From contig NZ_SPNJ01000003.1 in assembly GCF_004563925.1 (NCBI RefSeq), positions 434,001-498,000 on the forward strand: a DNA stretch of 64,000 nt. Reading direction: 5' to 3'. Within the stretch, counting starts at the first letter, position 1. Every line of letters starts with the position of its first letter. The stretch is from Herbaspirillum sp. 3R11. Lineage in GTDB: Bacteria > Pseudomonadota > Gammaproteobacteria > Burkholderiales > Burkholderiaceae_D. This document shows, in pieces, positions 8,039 to 16,409 of this stretch. The position numbers and the translations under genes were made by a program. Below the pieces are notes generated by a model. The model made no database searches and had not been told where the DNA came from. It worked only from the letters and a program-made list of their open reading frames with translations.

Positions 8039-8850
8039 AGCGCCGCAGGATTGTCGACCAGGATGCGCGTGCGCACGTCGGCCGACGGCGCCCATGCCGG
8101 CAGCAGGTCGAGCAGCGCGCGATTGGATGGCTGCGGATTGCGGCCGGGATGCGGCCAGTTGCTGGCCCACAGACAGCGTTCAGGAAACTCCCGCGCGAAA
8201 GTGTGCGCCAATGCGGCGACGTCTTCATACTCCGGCGCGCCGGTTTGCGAGGTCTCGTACGGCGCCGACAGCTTGATCCAGCAGCGTCCCGTATCCAACA
8301 AACGCAACAGGCTTTGCATGGCGGGATGATCGGGCGCCACCGGTTTGAGGAATTTGCCGTTGTGGTCGATCACGATGCGGCACGGCAAGGACTTCAGCAC
8401 GTCTTCGTATTGTTCAAAATCGCGGCCGTCGATCTGCAGGTTGATGTTCCAGCCGAACGGCGCAATTTTGGCGGCAATCGGTTCCAGCATGTCCCAGCGC
8501 ATCACGCCGCCGCCATTGGCCACCATCATGAAACGCACGCCGCGCACACCGGCCCGGTCCAGCGCCGCAAGTTCGCTTTCGGAAATGTCTGCCGGCACCG
8601 TGACGATGGCGCGCGCACTGCCCTGCGCCTGCTCCAGCGCATCGAGCGTGCAGCGGTTGTCGAAACCGTAGCCGGTCGGCTGCACGATCACCGCACGGGT
8701 CAGGCCGAGCGCCTGCTGTTCGCGCCGGTAGTCGGACCACAGCGATTGCGGCGGTTTGGAAGGCGCTGTCGGCATGAGCTCAAAGCGCGTGTAATCGTAA
8801 ATGTGGATATGGCAGTCGCAGGCGCCGTCCGGTATGGCGTTGGAACTCAT
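8026..8850 (-). CDS. amidohydrolase 2 family, PDC-lactonase-like hydrolase
   Basis: This 274-residue TIM-barrel amidohydrolase has the metal-site motif DCHIHIYD near residues 11-18, VIVQPTGYG, a late IVIDHNGKF and ASNWPHPG near the C-terminus. The closest characterised relatives by pattern are 2-pyrone-4,6-dicarboxylate lactonase and related lactone or dicarboxylate hydrolases. It lies 18 bases downstream of a D-2-hydroxyacid dehydrogenase on the same strand, so the pair probably forms an operon for catabolism of a hydroxy- or keto-acid. Substrate not determined. Confidence 0.82.
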   Translation of the reverse strand: MSSNAIPDGACDCHIHIYDYTRFELMPTAPSKPPQSLWSDYRREQQALGLTRAVIVQPTGYGFDNRCTLDALEQAQGSARAIVTVPADISESELAALDRAGVRGVRFMMVANGGGVMRWDMLEPIAAKIAPFGWNINLQIDGRDFEQYEDVLKSLPCRIVIDHNGKFLKPVAPDHPAMQSLLRLLDTGRCWIKLSAPYETSQTGAPEYEDVAALAHTFAREFPERCLWASNWPHPGRNPQPSNRALLDLLPAWAPSADVRTRILVDNPAALYRF

Positions 8851-8868
8851 GGGCTTTCTCCGCTGATC

Positions 8869-9867
8869 TTATTGTGCTGAAACGAAACGCGTCAGCCGGT
8901 GTGCCTGTTCGATGTTGACCGCGCCTTCCGGCAAACGACCGGCAAGAATTGCCGCCACCTGGTTGACCGTGTCCATGGCCTGATGTTCGGCCGCCTGCGG
9001 CGTCAGGCCGCCGATGTGCGGCGTGGCGATCACGCGCGGATGGCGCGCCAGCAGCGGCGACGGCATCTGGTCGGGCGCCATGCCGACGTCGAGTGCGGCG
9101 GCGGCGATGACGCCCTGGTCCAGCGCCTGCAGCAGCGCCGCTTCGTCGACCAGCTCGCCGCGCGAGGCGTTGATGAAGAAGGCCGATGCCTGCATCTTGG
9201 CGAAGGCGGCGGCGTTGAACAAGTGCGCCGTTTCCGCCGTGGCCGGGGCCAGGCAGACCACGACATCGGATTGCGCCAGCATGGCCTCGAAGCCGGTCGC
9301 CACGTGCGCCGGTTCGGTGATGTTTGCGTAGGGATCGGCGACGAGTATTTTCATCCCCAGCGCCTGCGCAATGCGGCACAGGTATTGGCCGATGGTGCCG
9401 TAGCCGGCCACGCCCAGCGTGGCACCGCGCAATTCGCGGCCCATCCTGACGGCGGGCACGATACCGTTGCGATAAGCCAGCGCGGCGTCGCTGATGTTGC
9501 GGCTGAGATCGAACATCGCCGCCAGCACCCATTCGGCCACCGAGGCGGCGAAACCCGGCGTGGCGCGCGTGACCAGCACGCCATTACGGCTGGCGGCGGC
9601 AACGTCGATGTTGCGGATATCGACCGCACCACGGCAATAGGCGACCAGTTGCGGAAGTTGATCGAAGACCTCGGCAGTCGCCGCCGGGATGCGCGGCGCG
9701 ACGATGATGTCGCAGCCTGCGGCGACGCGCACCAGGTCGGTCGGGGTGAGCGGCGTTTCGCTGTCATTCAGGCGTACCGTTCCCAGCGCCTGCAACAGCG
9801 CCAGCGGTTTGTCGCCATAGTAATTCGCACGCGTCTCGGGGGAGTACGCGAGGTAGATGTCGGCCAT
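8869..9867 (-). CDS. D-2-hydroxyacid dehydrogenase, NAD-dependent
   Basis: This 332-residue protein has the D-isomer-specific 2-hydroxyacid dehydrogenase fold. The NAD motif GYGTIGQYL is followed by the acidic residue in VADPY. Catalytic arginine (NASRGELVDE) and histidine (TPHIGG) are present. The position of the usual catalytic glutamate in DVFxxEP reads DVGMAPDQ, so either the following aspartate substitutes or the activity is altered. It is upstream of and probably co-transcribed with the amidohydrolase gene. Likely role: oxidation or reduction of a 2-hydroxy/2-keto acid pair in a catabolic route. Confidence 0.88.
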   Translation of the reverse strand: MADIYLAYSPETRANYYGDKPLALLQALGTVRLNDSETPLTPTDLVRVAAGCDIIVAPRIPAATAEVFDQLPQLVAYCRGAVDIRNIDVAAASRNGVLVTRATPGFAASVAEWVLAAMFDLSRNISDAALAYRNGIVPAVRMGRELRGATLGVAGYGTIGQYLCRIAQALGMKILVADPYANITEPAHVATGFEAMLAQSDVVVCLAPATAETAHLFNAAAFAKMQASAFFINASRGELVDEAALLQALDQGVIAAAALDVGMAPDQMPSPLLARHPRVIATPHIGGLTPQAAEHQAMDTVNQVAAILAGRLPEGAVNIEQAHRLTRFVSAQ

Positions 9868-9885
9868 GTCTCTGAATTTGTTTTT

Positions 9886-10497
9886 TCAGCGCAGCTTGAT
9901 CTCGACGTAGCGGTTGCGCGGCTCCGGCACGCCTTTCCCGGCCGGGAAGCGCGGTTCGCGCGAGCCCTTGCCGATCACTTCGATGCTGATCAGATTGACT
10001 TTAGCACGTATCAGTTCGCTCTCGACCAGCTTGGCGCGACGCACTGACAGCGTGTCGTTGAAGGCGTCGTTGCCGATGTTGTCGGCGTGACCGATCACCA
10101 GGAATTCACCGGCGGGGAACTGCTTGAACTCATCAATTGCCTGGTCAAGGAATTTGCGCGAGGCCGGCGTCAGGCGATCGCGCCCGAGTTCGAACTGCAG
10201 CACATAGGTGCGCGGACGCATCGGCAGGTTTTCCATCACCGGCGCATAACGCTTGCTGACGTCGGCTTCGCTCAGCGTGAGCGTCTTGCCGGCTTTGCCT
10301 GCCTGCGTTTCGACGGAAGCATACGGCGTCGTCAGCGCGGTCTCGCTGCCGCCGGCCTTGACCACGATGCTGCTGGATGAGCCGTCCGCCTGCGGCAACA
10401 GCACGAAGCGTTCTTTCGGTCCGGCGCAAGCGGTGAGCAGAAGCGCCAGCGCGACCGGAGCGACCGGGCCGATGAGTTTTTTGACAAGCTTATTCAT
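9886..10497 (-). CDS. OmpA-family lipoprotein
   Basis: This 203-residue protein begins with a lipoprotein signal (MNKLVKKLIG, hydrophobic stretch, then LLTAC lipobox with Cys near residue 21), so it is probably anchored in the outer membrane. The C-terminal half is an OmpA-like peptidoglycan-binding domain (FELGRDRLTPAS, IGHADNIGNDAFNDTLSVRRA). The start at 10497 lies inside the last codons of the FecR gene, an 8-base overlap indicating translational coupling. It probably links the envelope to peptidoglycan as the partner of the FecR-domain protein. Confidence 0.87.
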   Translation of the reverse strand: MNKLVKKLIGPVAPVALALLLTACAGPKERFVLLPQADGSSSSIVVKAGGSETALTTPYASVETQAGKAGKTLTLSEADVSKRYAPVMENLPMRPRTYVLQFELGRDRLTPASRKFLDQAIDEFKQFPAGEFLVIGHADNIGNDAFNDTLSVRRAKLVESELIRAKVNLISIEVIGKGSREPRFPAGKGVPEPRNRYVEIKLR

Positions 10498-10969
10498 CGG
10501 CCACATCCACAATGAAGTCGGTGCCGCGGATGCCGATGGTGGCCGTCGGCGTCACGACTTGCTGGCGCTCCGGCGCATGCTTGCCGATCAGACCGGTGAC
10601 GTAGCGCAGCGTGCCCTTGACCACGCGCACGGCAACGTTGCCGTCGCCCGAGCTGGTGTCGAAGTTGTATTGCTCCAGCAGGAAATTGCTTTTGGGGCCG
10701 AGCGACAACAGAGTGTCGTCGCGCAGCGTGATACCGATGGCGGCGCCCTCGGCGGTGACCACGCGGTCGCCGGAAAAGACGCGGTCGCCGACATGGGCGG
10801 CTGATGGTTGTTCGCGACGCAGCAGCTGGACGCTGCCGCTGACGACTTTGACGATGCCGGCCTGGACGTAATCCTGCACTTGCGCATGCGCCATGTTGCC
10901 GGCGCAGCCTAAACAGACGCACAAGGCGGCCGGCATGAAGACGCGATATGTATGGTTTCCCGATCCCAT
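10490..10969 (-). CDS. FecR-domain periplasmic protein
   Basis: This 159-residue protein has an N-terminal signal peptide (hydrophobic to about residue 30, AHA-Q cleavage) and a FecR domain (VGDRVFSGDRVVTAEGAAIGITLRDD region, then a beta-rich stretch ending GIRGTDFIV). Unlike FecR of iron transport, it lacks the cytoplasmic anti-sigma part and has no sigma factor gene next to it. GGGGAATC just before the ATG is a good ribosome binding site. It is the first gene of a pair with the OmpA lipoprotein. Its role is unknown; such pairs are thought to act in envelope sensing or assembly. Confidence 0.85.
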   Translation of the reverse strand: MGSGNHTYRVFMPAALCVCLGCAGNMAHAQVQDYVQAGIVKVVSGSVQLLRREQPSAAHVGDRVFSGDRVVTAEGAAIGITLRDDTLLSLGPKSNFLLEQYNFDTSSGDGNVAVRVVKGTLRYVTGLIGKHAPERQQVVTPTATIGIRGTDFIVDVADE

Positions 10970-11284
10970 GATTCCCCGTTTTTTTTTGGCGTGCAGCTTT
11001 GTGGGCGATCTCCGCGAGCGCGGAGTTGGCGCATTATAGCGCTGTTATTGCCCCATGGAAGCATTGCCGGGCATCAATCGTGGGGCTGAAAAGCGCTCTG
11101 GGCGGGGATTCCGGGTTTTCGGGATGATCCCCTGCGGCAAAAATTGCTGCGTCGCGCTGTCAATCTGGGCGGGAGAAGAGGATAATGGCAGGTCACGCTG
11201 TTTTTTCAAGGCCGGCCGCCCCGGATCGCTGTTTCATCAAGATCCTCATTGCGCGCGGCCGTCATCATTACGGAAGTACATATT
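10970..11284. other. 315-bp intergenic region between divergent genes
   Basis: No convincing gene is seen. It contains a run of ten T bases (about 10978-10987) just upstream of the FecR start and an imperfect palindrome (gggattccgggttttcgggatgatcccc, about 11106-11133, too irregular to assign). It must hold the promoters for the FecR/OmpA pair and for the unrecognised protein at 11285. Confidence 0.5.
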
Positions 11285-11809
11285 TTGACTACGACAAGAA
11301 GCAAACGCTGGAATGGCAACATCGACACCCTGAAAGCGCCCTACCTGGCAGGCGTCATTACCCAAATGGGCATTTACGGCGAACGCGTCCAGTTCGCCCT
11401 CGTCACGTCGGGTAACGGCCCTCGTTATCAATTGACCAACACTGCCGGCAAGAAGATGGCCTTCGACGGCAATCATCACCTGCATCATCCGGAAGACGGC
11501 GAATTCGCTCCTGGCAACGCCACCGGTGTGTTTACGCTGGACCAGATCCGGTTGGCCAAGGCCGGCGGCAGCAAGACCACCCGTACGCTGAGCACCGGCG
11601 GCGTCAAGCGCGCCAGCACCACCCGTGCGCCGAGCGCCGCGACACGCGCCAAGGACCAGATCGACAGCGACAAGTACGAGTACTTCAAGGCCAATCGCGC
11701 CACCTTGCCGGACACCATCGGCGAGCACTCCGAAGAAATCACTACGCTCATGCGCGGTGGCATGCCGGCTGAGCAGGCTTTCGGTGAAATCGTCAAAAAG
11801 TACTTCTGA
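11285..11809 (+). CDS. unrecognised protein, 174 residues
   Basis: I do not recognise a family. The first 95 residues look like a compact beta-rich domain (GVITQMGIYGERVQFALV, then PRYQLTNTAGKKMAFDG), followed by a basic Ser/Thr/Ala-rich linker (about 95-130) and a short acidic helical C-terminus (YEYFKANRATLPDTIGEHS). No signal peptide or membrane segment. A TTG start at 11285 is chosen because GGAAG lies 8 bases upstream; another TTG at 11249 is possible and no in-frame ATG exists nearby. Codon usage is like the neighbours. A strong bidirectional terminator follows. Confidence 0.68.
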   Translation: MTTTRSKRWNGNIDTLKAPYLAGVITQMGIYGERVQFALVTSGNGPRYQLTNTAGKKMAFDGNHHLHHPEDGEFAPGNATGVFTLDQIRLAKAGGSKTTRTLSTGGVKRASTTRAPSAATRAKDQIDSDKYEYFKANRATLPDTIGEHSEEITTLMRGGMPAEQAFGEIVKKYF

Positions 11810-11850
11810 ACCGGTACTTCTGAGCTGACCAGGCATGGTCGGCATCAATG

Positions 11851-11880
11851 AAAAACGGGAGCCCAAGGGCTCCCGTTTTT
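11851..11880. terminator. bidirectional intrinsic terminator
   Basis: AAAAACGGGAGCCC and GGGCTCCCGTTTTT form a 14-bp perfect stem with a 2-base loop, with A and T runs on either side. It lies between the convergent ends of the unrecognised gene (11809) and ppk2 (11910) and can serve both. Confidence 0.92.
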
Positions 11881-11909
11881 CATGCCGGTGATTTACCTGG
11901 CAGCGACCG

Positions 11910-12818
11910 TCAGTAAACTTCCGGCACCAGAATCTCGCTCGACACTTCACGACGGAAGTAATCGTCGTGGCGCTCGCGCTCCGGCAACGAAATCGGCGCA
12001 TGCTCGACTTCGCCATACGGCATCTGGCTGAGCAGGTGATGGATGCAGTTCAGGCGCGCCTTCTTCTTGTCCACTGCCTGCACCACCCACCACGGCGCCT
12101 CGGCGATGTGGGTGCGCTCCAGCATGATTTCCTTGGCCTTGGTGTAATCCTCCCAGCGGCGGCGCGACTCCAGGTCCATCGGGCTCAGCTTCCACTGCTT
12201 GAGCGGATCGTGGATACGGCTCAGGAAGCGCATGTGCTGCTCTTCGTCCGTGATCGAGAACCAGTACTTGACCAGCTGGATGCCGGAACGCACCAGCATG
12301 CGCTCGAACTCCGGCGCGGAACGGAAGAATTCTTCGTACTGGTCGTCGCTGCAGAAACCCATCACCCGTTCGACGCCGGCGCGGTTGTACCAGCTGCGAT
12401 CGAACAACACGATTTCACCGGCCGCCGGCAGATGCGAAATATAGCGCTGGAAATACCATTGCGTGCGTTCGCGATCATTCGGCGCCGGCAAGGCGGCGAC
12501 GCGGCAGACGCGTGGATTGAGGCGCTGGGTGATGCGCTTGATGACGCCGCCCTTGCCCGCTGCATCGCGGCCTTCAAACAGGATCACCACCTTGTGGCCG
12601 GTGGCGACTACCCAGTCCTGCAGCTTGACCAGTTCAGCCTGCAAGCGGAACAGTTCGCGGAAATACAGGCGGCGGTCAGCCTTGTCCTGCTCGCTGATGG
12701 CGTCGACGCCACCGGCCAGCTGTTCGATTGTGCGATCTTCGATTTCCAGTTCCAGCTCTTCGTCGTAACTGTCGGCGAGCTCGCGATGAATGCGGCGCAC
12801 CAGTTCTTCGTCGTTCAT
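11910..12818 (-). CDS. ppk2: polyphosphate kinase 2
   Basis: This 302-residue PPK2-family kinase transfers phosphate between polyphosphate and nucleoside phosphates in the cytosol. The Walker A motif FEGRDAAGKGG (about residues 81-91) and the Walker B/lid region FDRSWYNRAGVE (from about 139) are intact, and length fits the one-domain class. The ATG at 12818 is preceded by GGAGAAAAA, so a longer in-frame extension to 13067 is rejected. The N-terminal 45 residues are acidic and helical. Whether it prefers GDP, ADP or AMP cannot be told by eye. Confidence 0.93.
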   Translation of the reverse strand: MNDEELVRRIHRELADSYDEELELEIEDRTIEQLAGGVDAISEQDKADRRLYFRELFRLQAELVKLQDWVVATGHKVVILFEGRDAAGKGGVIKRITQRLNPRVCRVAALPAPNDRERTQWYFQRYISHLPAAGEIVLFDRSWYNRAGVERVMGFCSDDQYEEFFRSAPEFERMLVRSGIQLVKYWFSITDEEQHMRFLSRIHDPLKQWKLSPMDLESRRRWEDYTKAKEIMLERTHIAEAPWWVVQAVDKKKARLNCIHHLLSQMPYGEVEHAPISLPERERHDDYFRREVSSEILVPEVY

Positions 12819-12931
12819 TTTTTCTCCGTCGGATGATGCCTGAATAGCCTGAATAGGCGGCGACCTGCTGCGGTCGGCACCGTTGGAACATACCTGAGGA
12901 TTATGACCCTCGGGTGACAACGAAAAATCCA

Positions 12932-13129
12932 TTACCGTAGAGAACGTTTCCGAACAGGCTTTGGCGGCGGCTGGCGCGCCTGCCACTCCTGCAAGGCAAG
13001 GCGGTAGCGCTCCAGCGCATCCTGGTAAATGTCGAAGATGCAGGGATCGCAGCCGCTCTGGCAGCAATCTTCCAGCGCCGGTTCGATGGGCGGGGTGGGT
13101 TGCGGATCGTCGGCACGGGAAGTCGGCAT
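12932..13129 (-). CDS. small cysteine-rich oxidoreductase-like domain protein
   Basis: This 65-residue protein carries the signature CCQSGCDPCIFDIYQDALERY of the oxidoreductase-like N-terminal domain family (PF09791 type): four clustered cysteines followed by an amphipathic helix. It has a proline-rich start and a basic tail. The ATG at 13129 is used; a TTG at 13192 would add 21 residues. It lies 113 bases upstream of ppk2 on the same strand. The cysteines could bind a metal or form disulfides; the biochemical role is not established. Confidence 0.75.
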   Translation of the reverse strand: MPTSRADDPQPTPPIEPALEDCCQSGCDPCIFDIYQDALERYRLALQEWQARQPPPKPVRKRSLR

Positions 13130-13334
13130 GGCGGGTATGAAAATGAGGACTGTCCGATTATAGAACCGCAAGGTATTCTTTCCCTGCGACAATGCGCGAT
13201 TGCACAGTGTCGCGCCGGGCCCTAATATTTGCCGGAGAAGAACAAACTACCGCGAATTTCTTGCATATTTCTAGTAGCATTGAAGACGCAGGTGTCCCAC
13301 CACCTCCGCGTCGACAATAAACACAACATTCGTT

Positions 13335-14912
13335 ATGACCGTCTTGCAGCGATTGAAAGAACTCATCTCCCGAGAACCCGGCGAAACCGCGCCGCTCGTG
13401 TTCAGGGCGAAGATTTTTTTCGTCATCGTGTGCGTGTCGCTGCTGGCAGTCAATGGCTGGCAGGCATGGAAGGCGCGCGCGGAACATCTCAACGATACCG
13501 AAGCCAATATCGTCAACATGGCGCGTGCGCTGGCGCAGCATGGCGACGATACGCTCAAGGCGGCCGACATCATTCTCTCCGGCGTGGTCGAACGGCTGGA
13601 GTCGGACGGCGTCGACGATGCCCAGAAGCCGCGCCTGCACAGCCTGCTGCAAAAGCGCGTGGCGGAAGTCAGCCAACTGGCCGGCGTATTCATCCTCGAT
13701 GCCCACGGCAATCCGGTGGTTGACTCCAACGTCACGCCGTTCAGCGGCAACATCAGCGACCGCAAGTATTTCCAATATCATCGCGACCATCCCGAACGCG
13801 GTCCCTACATCGGACCGCTGATCAAGAATCCGGCCGGCGCCTGGCGCCTGACCGTGTCGCGCCGCTTCGACTACCCCGACGGCAGGTTCCGCGGCGTGGT
13901 GCTGGCGGCGATCGACATCGACTATTTCCGCAACTTTTACAACACCTTCAACATCGGCGACAACGGCCTGATCATCCTCGGCCTCAATGACGGCACGCTG
14001 CTGGCGCGCCGGCCGTTCTTCGACAAGTACGTCGGCTACAACCTCAACAATGTGCCGATTTTCCGCGACTACGTCACCAAGAATCATCACGGCACGCACA
14101 TCGCGCCATCCACCGTCGACGGCAAGGACCGGATCAACGCCTACCGGCACTTCAGCCAGTTCCCGCTGTTCGTCGCGATTGCGCTGTCCAAGGATGAAGT
14201 GCTCGACAGCTGGTTCGAGGACACGCTGCACCATACCGCCGCCATCCTGCTGCTGATCGTGATCCTGGCGCTGTTGGGCAACTGGCTGCTGCGCCAGATC
14301 AAGTTGCGCCTGGAAACCGAGGCCGAGTTGCGCGTCGCACGCGACAACCTCGACCAGCTCAACCGCCATCTGCAGAACCTGGCGCTGGAAGACGGCCTGA
14401 CCGGCCTCGCCAACCGGCGCCATTTCGATATCGCGCTCAGCCAGGAGTTTGCGCGCGCGCTGCGCAACAAGGACAGCGTCGCGCTGATCATGCTCGACGT
14501 CGACTGGTTCAAGCAGTACAACGACATCTACGGCCATCGCGCCGGCGACGATTGCCTGCGCCGCATCGCCGCGCTGCTCAAGCAGGTGCCGCAGCGCACC
14601 GGCGACCTGGTGGCGCGCTACGGCGGCGAAGAACTGGTGGTGCTGCTGCCGCAAACCTCGCTGGAGTCGGCCGCGTTGATTGCCGAACGCATCCGCGCCG
14701 ACATCGTCGCGCTCGACATCCTGCATGCCGCCAGTCCGCTGACCATCGTGACGGTCAGCGCCGGCGTCGCCATGATCGAACCGTCACAAGAATCGGGAGA
14801 ACCGGAAGAATTGGTCGAAGAAGCCGATCGCGCGCTGTATGTCGCCAAGGCCAAGGGGCGCAATTATGTGGCGCGGCATGACGACGCCAGGATCGACAAC
14901 GCGTTTCCATGA
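13335..14912 (+). CDS. membrane diguanylate cyclase with periplasmic Cache-like sensor
   Basis: This 525-residue protein has a transmembrane helix (about 24-43), a periplasmic dCache-like sensor (about 45-290, with YFQYHRDHPERGPYIGP typical of this sensor class), a second helix (about 295-315), a short coiled linker and a GGDEF domain. The active-site loop reads GGEEL (430-434) and an RxxD inhibitory site (RTGD) lies five residues before it, so c-di-GMP synthesis with product inhibition is expected. It shares architecture with the protein at 21783-23297. Its stop is 13 bases from the next start. Confidence 0.92.
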   Translation: MTVLQRLKELISREPGETAPLVFRAKIFFVIVCVSLLAVNGWQAWKARAEHLNDTEANIVNMARALAQHGDDTLKAADIILSGVVERLESDGVDDAQKPRLHSLLQKRVAEVSQLAGVFILDAHGNPVVDSNVTPFSGNISDRKYFQYHRDHPERGPYIGPLIKNPAGAWRLTVSRRFDYPDGRFRGVVLAAIDIDYFRNFYNTFNIGDNGLIILGLNDGTLLARRPFFDKYVGYNLNNVPIFRDYVTKNHHGTHIAPSTVDGKDRINAYRHFSQFPLFVAIALSKDEVLDSWFEDTLHHTAAILLLIVILALLGNWLLRQIKLRLETEAELRVARDNLDQLNRHLQNLALEDGLTGLANRRHFDIALSQEFARALRNKDSVALIMLDVDWFKQYNDIYGHRAGDDCLRRIAALLKQVPQRTGDLVARYGGEELVVLLPQTSLESAALIAERIRADIVALDILHAASPLTIVTVSAGVAMIEPSQESGEPEELVEEADRALYVAKAKGRNYVARHDDARIDNAFP

Positions 14913-14925
14913 AGAGATCGTAGCG

Positions 14926-15156
14926 ATGGATCAAGAATCTCTGCTCAAGCTGGTCAGCATGGAAATGCCGTATGGAAAATACCAGGGCCGGCTGCTGGCC
15001 GACCTGCCCGGCCACTACCTCGGCTGGTTCGCGCGTGAGGGATTTCCGCGCGGCGAACTGGGCAGCCTGATTGCACTCATGTACGAACTCGATCACAACG
15101 CCCTGCGCCAGCTGCTCGATCCGCTGCGCAAGGACGCCGCCAACCTGCGGCGCTGA
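14926..15156 (+). CDS. DUF3820 family protein
   Basis: This 76-residue cytosolic protein matches the DUF3820 pattern: MPYGKYQGRLLADLPGHYLGWFAREGFP, then a helical ELGSLIALMYELDHNALRQLL. Family members have been called putative quorum-sensing-regulated factors, but no activity is proven. The start at 14926 follows a GAAGAG sequence; an in-frame extension back to 14839 overlaps the cyclase gene and is rejected. It probably shares the transcript of the upstream diguanylate cyclase. Confidence 0.85.
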   Translation: MDQESLLKLVSMEMPYGKYQGRLLADLPGHYLGWFAREGFPRGELGSLIALMYELDHNALRQLLDPLRKDAANLRR

Positions 15157-15170
15157 TCAAACCAGATCTG

Positions 15171-16253
15171 CTACGGTACGATCGTCGTAAACAAATACAC
15201 CGCAAAAATCACAAGGTGCACCATGCCCTGCATGACCGTCGTACGGCCCGTGCTCAGCGAGAAGCCGGCGACGATAAAGGACAGCATCAGCAGCACCGTC
15301 GACTTGATGTCCAGTCCCAGCGACAAGGTCCAGCCGGTTGCCAGCGACACCACCGCCACCGCAGGAATCGTCAGGCCTATGCTGGCCAGCGCCGAACCGA
15401 TCGCCAGGTTGAGGCTGGTCTGTAAGCGATTGGCGCGCGCCGCGCGCACTGCCGCCAGTCCTTCCGGCAGCAACACGATGGCGGCGATGATGATGCCCAC
15501 CACCGATTTCGGCGCGCCCAGATTGTCGAGGCCGGCCTCCAGCGTCGGCGCCAGCGCCTTGGCCAGCAGCACCACCGCGCCCAGGCACGCCAGCAGCAGC
15601 ACGGCGGCGGTAATGGCGACCTTGTTGGATGGCGGCTCGGCATGCGCTTCCGCATCGCCGGCTGCGTTCGGCGGCAGGAAATAGTCACGGTGGCGCACCG
15701 TCTGCACCAGCACGAAGGTGCCGTACAGCACCAGCGAAATCACTGCGATGAACGCCAGCTGACTGGCGCTGTAGTACGGCCCGACCTTGGTCAGCGTGTA
15801 GTTCGGCAAGACCAGCGTCAACACCGCAATCGCTGCCAGCGTCGCCAGCGAAGCGCTGACGCCGTGCTGGCCGAATGACTGCTCGCGGTGCTGGCTGGCG
15901 CCCACCAGCAGACAGATGCCGACGATGCCGTTGAGGATGATCATGATCGCCGCGAATACCGTGTCGCGCGCCAGGCCGGTGGTCGCTTCACCGCCGGCCA
16001 GCATCAGCGACACGATCAACGCCACCTCGATCAGCGTCACCGCCAGCGCCAGCACCAGCGTACCGAACGGCTCGCCGACCTTGTGCGCCACCACTTCGGC
16101 GTGATACACCGCGGCCAGCACGCTGGCCATCAGGCCGACCACCAGCAAGGCGACGAACCAGCCGCCGGGTTGCAGGCCGTTGACGGCGTACACCAGCCAA
16201 CCAAGGATGGGCGAAGCGATGGACCACAGTGGCAGCGACGGGGAAATTTTCAT
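15171..16253 (-). CDS. chaA: Ca2+/H+ (Na+/H+) antiporter, ChaA type
   Basis: This 360-residue cation/proton antiporter of the CaCA superfamily has about 11 hydrophobic helices. The two alpha-repeat motifs with acidic residues are visible as ALAVTLIEVALIVSLML and IVLLPEGLAAVRAARANRLQTSLN. ChaA expels sodium or calcium at alkaline pH. The ATG at 16253 starts MKISPSLPLWSI; a longer frame to 16379 is rejected because it adds a polar, non-homologous stretch. It is convergent with the DUF3820 gene, 14 bases apart. Confidence 0.9.
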   Translation of the reverse strand: MKISPSLPLWSIASPILGWLVYAVNGLQPGGWFVALLVVGLMASVLAAVYHAEVVAHKVGEPFGTLVLALAVTLIEVALIVSLMLAGGEATTGLARDTVFAAIMIILNGIVGICLLVGASQHREQSFGQHGVSASLATLAAIAVLTLVLPNYTLTKVGPYYSASQLAFIAVISLVLYGTFVLVQTVRHRDYFLPPNAAGDAEAHAEPPSNKVAITAAVLLLACLGAVVLLAKALAPTLEAGLDNLGAPKSVVGIIIAAIVLLPEGLAAVRAARANRLQTSLNLAIGSALASIGLTIPAVAVVSLATGWTLSLGLDIKSTVLLMLSFIVAGFSLSTGRTTVMQGMVHLVIFAVYLFTTIVP

Positions 16254-16409
16254 GAGTGGATAAGTATCGTTGTCAGGACGGTGGATGGAAGTTGCGGGCG
16301 AAAAGACGGCGGCGCGCAGCGAGACGAAATGAAACGACGCAAAACAAAGAAAACAATGCGCGCGAATGCCGCGCGGCAAGAAATGATAACCGATGCGTGC
16401 GTCGGGGAA

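Noticed and set aside
13158..14726. 522-codon minus-strand open frame opposite the diguanylate cyclase
   Set aside because: Antisense to a clear GGDEF protein; low-complexity Gln/His/Arg-rich translation.
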